Source: Paraburkholderia caffeinilytica (GTDB lineage Bacteria; Pseudomonadota; Gammaproteobacteria; Burkholderiales; Burkholderiaceae). Taken from it: 64,000 nucleotides of DNA. Each line of letters begins with the position of its first letter. Within the stretch, counting starts at the first letter, position 1. The stretch covers positions 3,162,001 through 3,226,000 of the forward strand of contig NZ_CP031466.1 in NCBI RefSeq assembly GCF_003368325.1, read 5' to 3'. Of the stretch, positions 61,638-64,000 are shown piece by piece. The notes beneath the pieces are model-generated. The model did not search any database and had not been told where the DNA came from. It worked only from the letters and a program-made list of their open reading frames with translations. The position numbers were made by a program, and so were the translations under genes.

Positions 61638-62264
61638 GGTCTTTCCGTCGAGGTTGAATGGATGACCGATTGTGCTGTTCGACCGTCGCGACCCTGTATC
61701 GATGAGTTTTGATCCGGGGTATGAGGCGAACTCATCTCCGGGTTTGCCCCGGGACACTTCGGGTGGCGATCAGGTGGCGCATGAGTTCCCACACACCAAC
61801 GAACGCAAAGGTGAGGTTTTTCGGGACTCGCGATTGCGAACCCCGAATCGAGGCGAAAGGTGAACAGACCCGCGGCCACTCACGCACCAGCGGCGCCAAG
61901 TTCGGCAACGAGGCAAAGTCCCCGGAGAAGACGGCGCGAGAACCGAGCGACGGCCTACGCGATGCTTCGCATAGCCTGGGAACGCCCGCCAGCAAAGGCT
62001 GGCGCGGGTTTGGAGGAAAGTGGCGCAGCCGCGAGAGAGCGCGACGGCGATCGCACCGCAAGGTGCATCATCTGACAAAACCAGGCTCACCGAACCAACG
62101 AATCCTGACGCGAGGCGCCTCGCAAAATCCACGGCGCGCGTTACAGGTTCACGCGAAAGGTGAGCGTTTTCGGGACCTTCTAAGCGGTGCGAGAAAAACC
62201 GGCCGCAACTTCACTTCGGAAAAAGCCGGCGCGTTGCAAGCGCGAGCGCCAAGTACGACGGGCT
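61638..62264. other. 627-bp gap beside the H-NS-like gene with repeated AAAGGTGA phrases
   Basis: Open frames on both strands lack domains and ribosome sites and look like shadows. The phrase AAAGGTGAGGTTTTTCGGGA (61807-61826) recurs as AAAGGTGAGCGTTTTCGGGA (62156-62175), and GCGAAAGGTGA also appears near 61854. The fae promoter must lie at the left end. I cannot tell whether the rest encodes an RNA or is decayed sequence. Confidence 0.45.
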
Positions 62265-62555
62265 TCAGACTTCGATCAGAAAGCGCTCGCGATTCTTGCC
62301 CACAAGCCAGCCGGGCGAACGGCCACGGCCGCTCCACGTCTCGCCGGTTTTCGGGTTGCGGTACTTGGCTACCGAAGCCGTTTTGCGTCCCGTTGTACGT
62401 TTGCTCGTGAAACCCAGCTCTTCCGCCGTGAGGTCGTATTCGGCGACCTTCTGCTTGATCTCGGCGATCGCCTGCGCGATTTCTTTTTCGCGCGCCGCCG
62501 CGACTTCCTTATGGAGCTTTTCGAGCTGGGCAGTCAACTGTTTGTACGAGGCCAT
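62265..62555 (-). CDS. H-NS-family nucleoid-associated protein
   Basis: The 96-aa protein has an N-terminal coiled-coil dimerisation segment (KQLTAQLEKLHKEVAAAREK) and the C-terminal DNA-binding motif YRNPKTGETWSGRGRSPGWL (the TWSGRGRxPxW core). This is the compact H-NS/MvaT-like form common in Burkholderia. It binds AT-rich DNA and silences foreign genes; the AT-rich CDI and fimbrial promoters in this window are plausible targets. GGAGTACCCGTC precedes the ATG at 62555. Confidence 0.92.
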   Translation of the reverse strand: MASYKQLTAQLEKLHKEVAAAREKEIAQAIAEIKQKVAEYDLTAEELGFTSKRTTGRKTASVAKYRNPKTGETWSGRGRSPGWLVGKNRERFLIEV

Positions 62556-62720
62556 GACGGGTACTCCGATCGATTTGACGAACTGCAGTGCGGACATTTG
62601 CGGACACTATCAGACGAATAAAGCGCCGGATAGAGCGGCCCGCGCGGGGTTACCCGCACAGGGCGGCCTGCGACTGACCGCCGATCAAAGCGACCTGCTC
62701 AACTGCCGCGGCCGACGCAT

Positions 62721-63920
62721 TCAATCGTCAATTGCATCGTACACGCGACGCTCGAAATCGACCGACATTGGGAATGGTTCGACAGCACGTCGCTGAATCA
62801 GCATGATGCCGATCAGGTCTTCCACCGGATCGGCGAACCAGCTCGTGCCATAGGCTCCCGGCCAGCCGAACGAACCCATCGAGCGGTAGCCGAGCGGCAC
62901 CTGCTGCGCCGGATCGTCGACGATGGACAAGCCGAGGCCAAAGCCCTGCCCCGCCCACAGCACATGACCGAACGCCGGCACGCGGCGCTGGTCGCGGGTC
63001 AGAAAATTCGAGCGCATCAAATCGACCGAGCGATGCGACAGCAAACGGGCCGAACCGACGCGTCCACGCCCCAACAGCAGTTGCGCGAACTGCAGATAGT
63101 CTTGCGCCGTCGAGACAAGGCCGCCACCGCCGCTCTGAAACCGGCCGGGGTTCGCCCAGCGGCTCGCCGACGGATGATCTTCGACCACACGCCGCCGCGT
63201 GCCCGCCTCGACGCCATAAGCCGTCGCCAAACGCGCAAGCTGCGCGTCGGGCACCCAGAACGCGGTGTCGCGCATGCCGAGCGGTTCGAAGATCCGCGTC
63301 CGGAAGAAATCGCCGAGCCGCATGCCGCTCACACGTTCGATCAGCACGCCGAGGACGTCGGTCGCGATACCGTAATGCCAGCGCGAGCCGGGCTGGAACA
63401 TCAACGGCAAGCCGGCTATGCGCCCCAGCCACGCGCTGGCATCGCCGCGCGCCTCAATGCCGTTGAAGGCCGCCGCGTAAGCTTCGGCCAACGGTCCGGT
63501 GGCGGTGAAGTGATAAGCAAAGCCGGCGCGATGCGTGAGCAGATCGAGCACGGTCAGCGGTGCTCTGACCGGGTCGGTTTCGTCGAGCGGGCCGGTGGGG
63601 TCGCGCAGCACGGATGGCGCCGCCAGCTCCGGCAGCCACGATGAGACCGGCGTGTCGAGCGCAAGCCGATCCTCTTCGATCAGCATCAGGATCGCCGCGC
63701 TCGTCACCGGTTTGGTCATCGACGCGATGCGAAACAGCGTGTCGCGCTCCATGGGCAATTGCGCCGCTTCGTCGCGCAAGCCGAGCGGCTCGAAATAGCC
63801 GATTTCACCGCGCCGCCAGACCAGCGAAACGACCCCGGTCACTTCGCCTCGGTCCACATAGCCTTGCATGGCGTTCGTGAGCGCCGTCAGCCGGGTGGCT
63901 GAAAATCCTGCTGGGTGCAT
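62721..63920 (-). CDS. Serine beta-lactamase-like protein (family VIII esterase type)
   Basis: The 399-aa protein has the S-x-x-K motif RIASMTKPVTSAAIL (Ser67, Lys70) and a Y-x-N/S-like region (WHYGIATDVLGVLIER). The motif GSFGWPGAYGTSWFADP replaces the K-T-G box. This pattern is typical of EstB/family VIII esterases rather than true beta-lactamases. No signal peptide is visible, so it is probably cytoplasmic. GGAG precedes the ATG. It would hydrolyse esters or beta-lactam-like substrates; the natural one is unknown. Confidence 0.85.
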   Translation of the reverse strand: MHPAGFSATRLTALTNAMQGYVDRGEVTGVVSLVWRRGEIGYFEPLGLRDEAAQLPMERDTLFRIASMTKPVTSAAILMLIEEDRLALDTPVSSWLPELAAPSVLRDPTGPLDETDPVRAPLTVLDLLTHRAGFAYHFTATGPLAEAYAAAFNGIEARGDASAWLGRIAGLPLMFQPGSRWHYGIATDVLGVLIERVSGMRLGDFFRTRIFEPLGMRDTAFWVPDAQLARLATAYGVEAGTRRRVVEDHPSASRWANPGRFQSGGGGLVSTAQDYLQFAQLLLGRGRVGSARLLSHRSVDLMRSNFLTRDQRRVPAFGHVLWAGQGFGLGLSIVDDPAQQVPLGYRSMGSFGWPGAYGTSWFADPVEDLIGIMLIQRRAVEPFPMSVDFERRVYDAIDD

Positions 63921-64000
63921 GCTTCTCCTGAGTTCCTGGGCGTTACGTTCCCTTATTTCTGCAGGAAACGTTACCCGATCAGACGGTACACGTCACCCTC

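Noticed and set aside
61709..62410. 233-codon plus-strand frame across the gap and H-NS gene
   Set aside because: It runs antisense into the H-NS-like gene and has a shadow-like Arg/Ser/Gly composition.
62721..63920. Beta-lactamase-like gene considered as a resistance gene
   Set aside because: The K-T-G box is replaced by WPG-type sequence and there is no signal peptide, so it fits a family VIII esterase.

Overview
The window is high-GC, densely coded DNA of a Burkholderiaceae type, most likely Paraburkholderia or a close relative. Pointers are an intracellular PHB depolymerase with a CQPT active-site box, a short H-NS-like protein with the typical C-terminal DNA-binding motif, CspA, paralogous chemoreceptors, a protein-acetyltransferase-like fusion and an oxidative L-fucose-type operon. 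No rRNA, tRNA, CRISPR array, transposase or phage gene was seen.

Layout. 1-4.6 kb: end of a chemoreceptor, a GST, PHB depolymerase (phaZ), a cupin and a flavin-reductase-like protein. 4.7-5.4 kb: a HipB-like antitoxin behind three palindromic operators spaced exactly 27 bp apart, followed by only the first ~12 codons of a hipA-like toxin gene. 5.46-23.0 kb: one minus-strand operon for two-partner secretion and contact-dependent inhibition. In transcription order it encodes a 733-aa TPS exoprotein, an FhaC/TpsB outer-membrane transporter, a periplasmic parvulin, a 3896-aa CdiA/FHA-like exoprotein with a nuclease-like C-terminus, and a 242-aa putative immunity protein; cistrons touch or overlap at two joints. 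23.2-32.6 kb: a 3-hydroxyacyl-CoA dehydrogenase, small secreted or hypothetical genes, a 158-bp compound tandem repeat, an Ala-rich single-TM protein, an AGE-family epimerase, cspA, a full chemoreceptor with a candidate sigma-28 promoter, and a hotdog thioesterase.

32.6-42.9 kb: a nine-gene minus-strand operon (sugar ABC importer, split UxaA-type dehydratase, aldo/keto reductase, lactonase, SDR dehydrogenase, FAH-family hydrolase) with a divergent IclR regulator. Together these give a complete non-phosphorylative route, best read as L-fucose or a similar 6-deoxy sugar to pyruvate plus lactate. Related hairpins sit directly upstream of the Shine-Dalgarno of two of its genes. 43-47.4 kb: a hypothetical protein, a large acyl-CoA-synthetase/GNAT fusion and a GcvA-like LysR regulator. 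47.8-56.6 kb: an orphan fimbrial adhesin, prfC, and a four-gene chaperone-usher operon (subunit, chaperone, usher, AT-richer adhesin); both fimbrial upstream regions carry TAGGA/TCCTA boxes. 57-64 kb: an MFS transporter, an aldehyde dehydrogenase overlapping an aldo/keto reductase, a formaldehyde-activating-enzyme homologue, an H-NS-like gene next to 0.6 kb without a convincing gene, and a serine beta-lactamase-like esterase.

The most unusual part is the secretion/CDI operon: two exoproteins, one transporter and a dedicated parvulin are linked to an uncharacterised toxin-immunity pair, and it ends beside a decapitated hipBA module. All functional statements come from reading motifs and context; no database search was possible.
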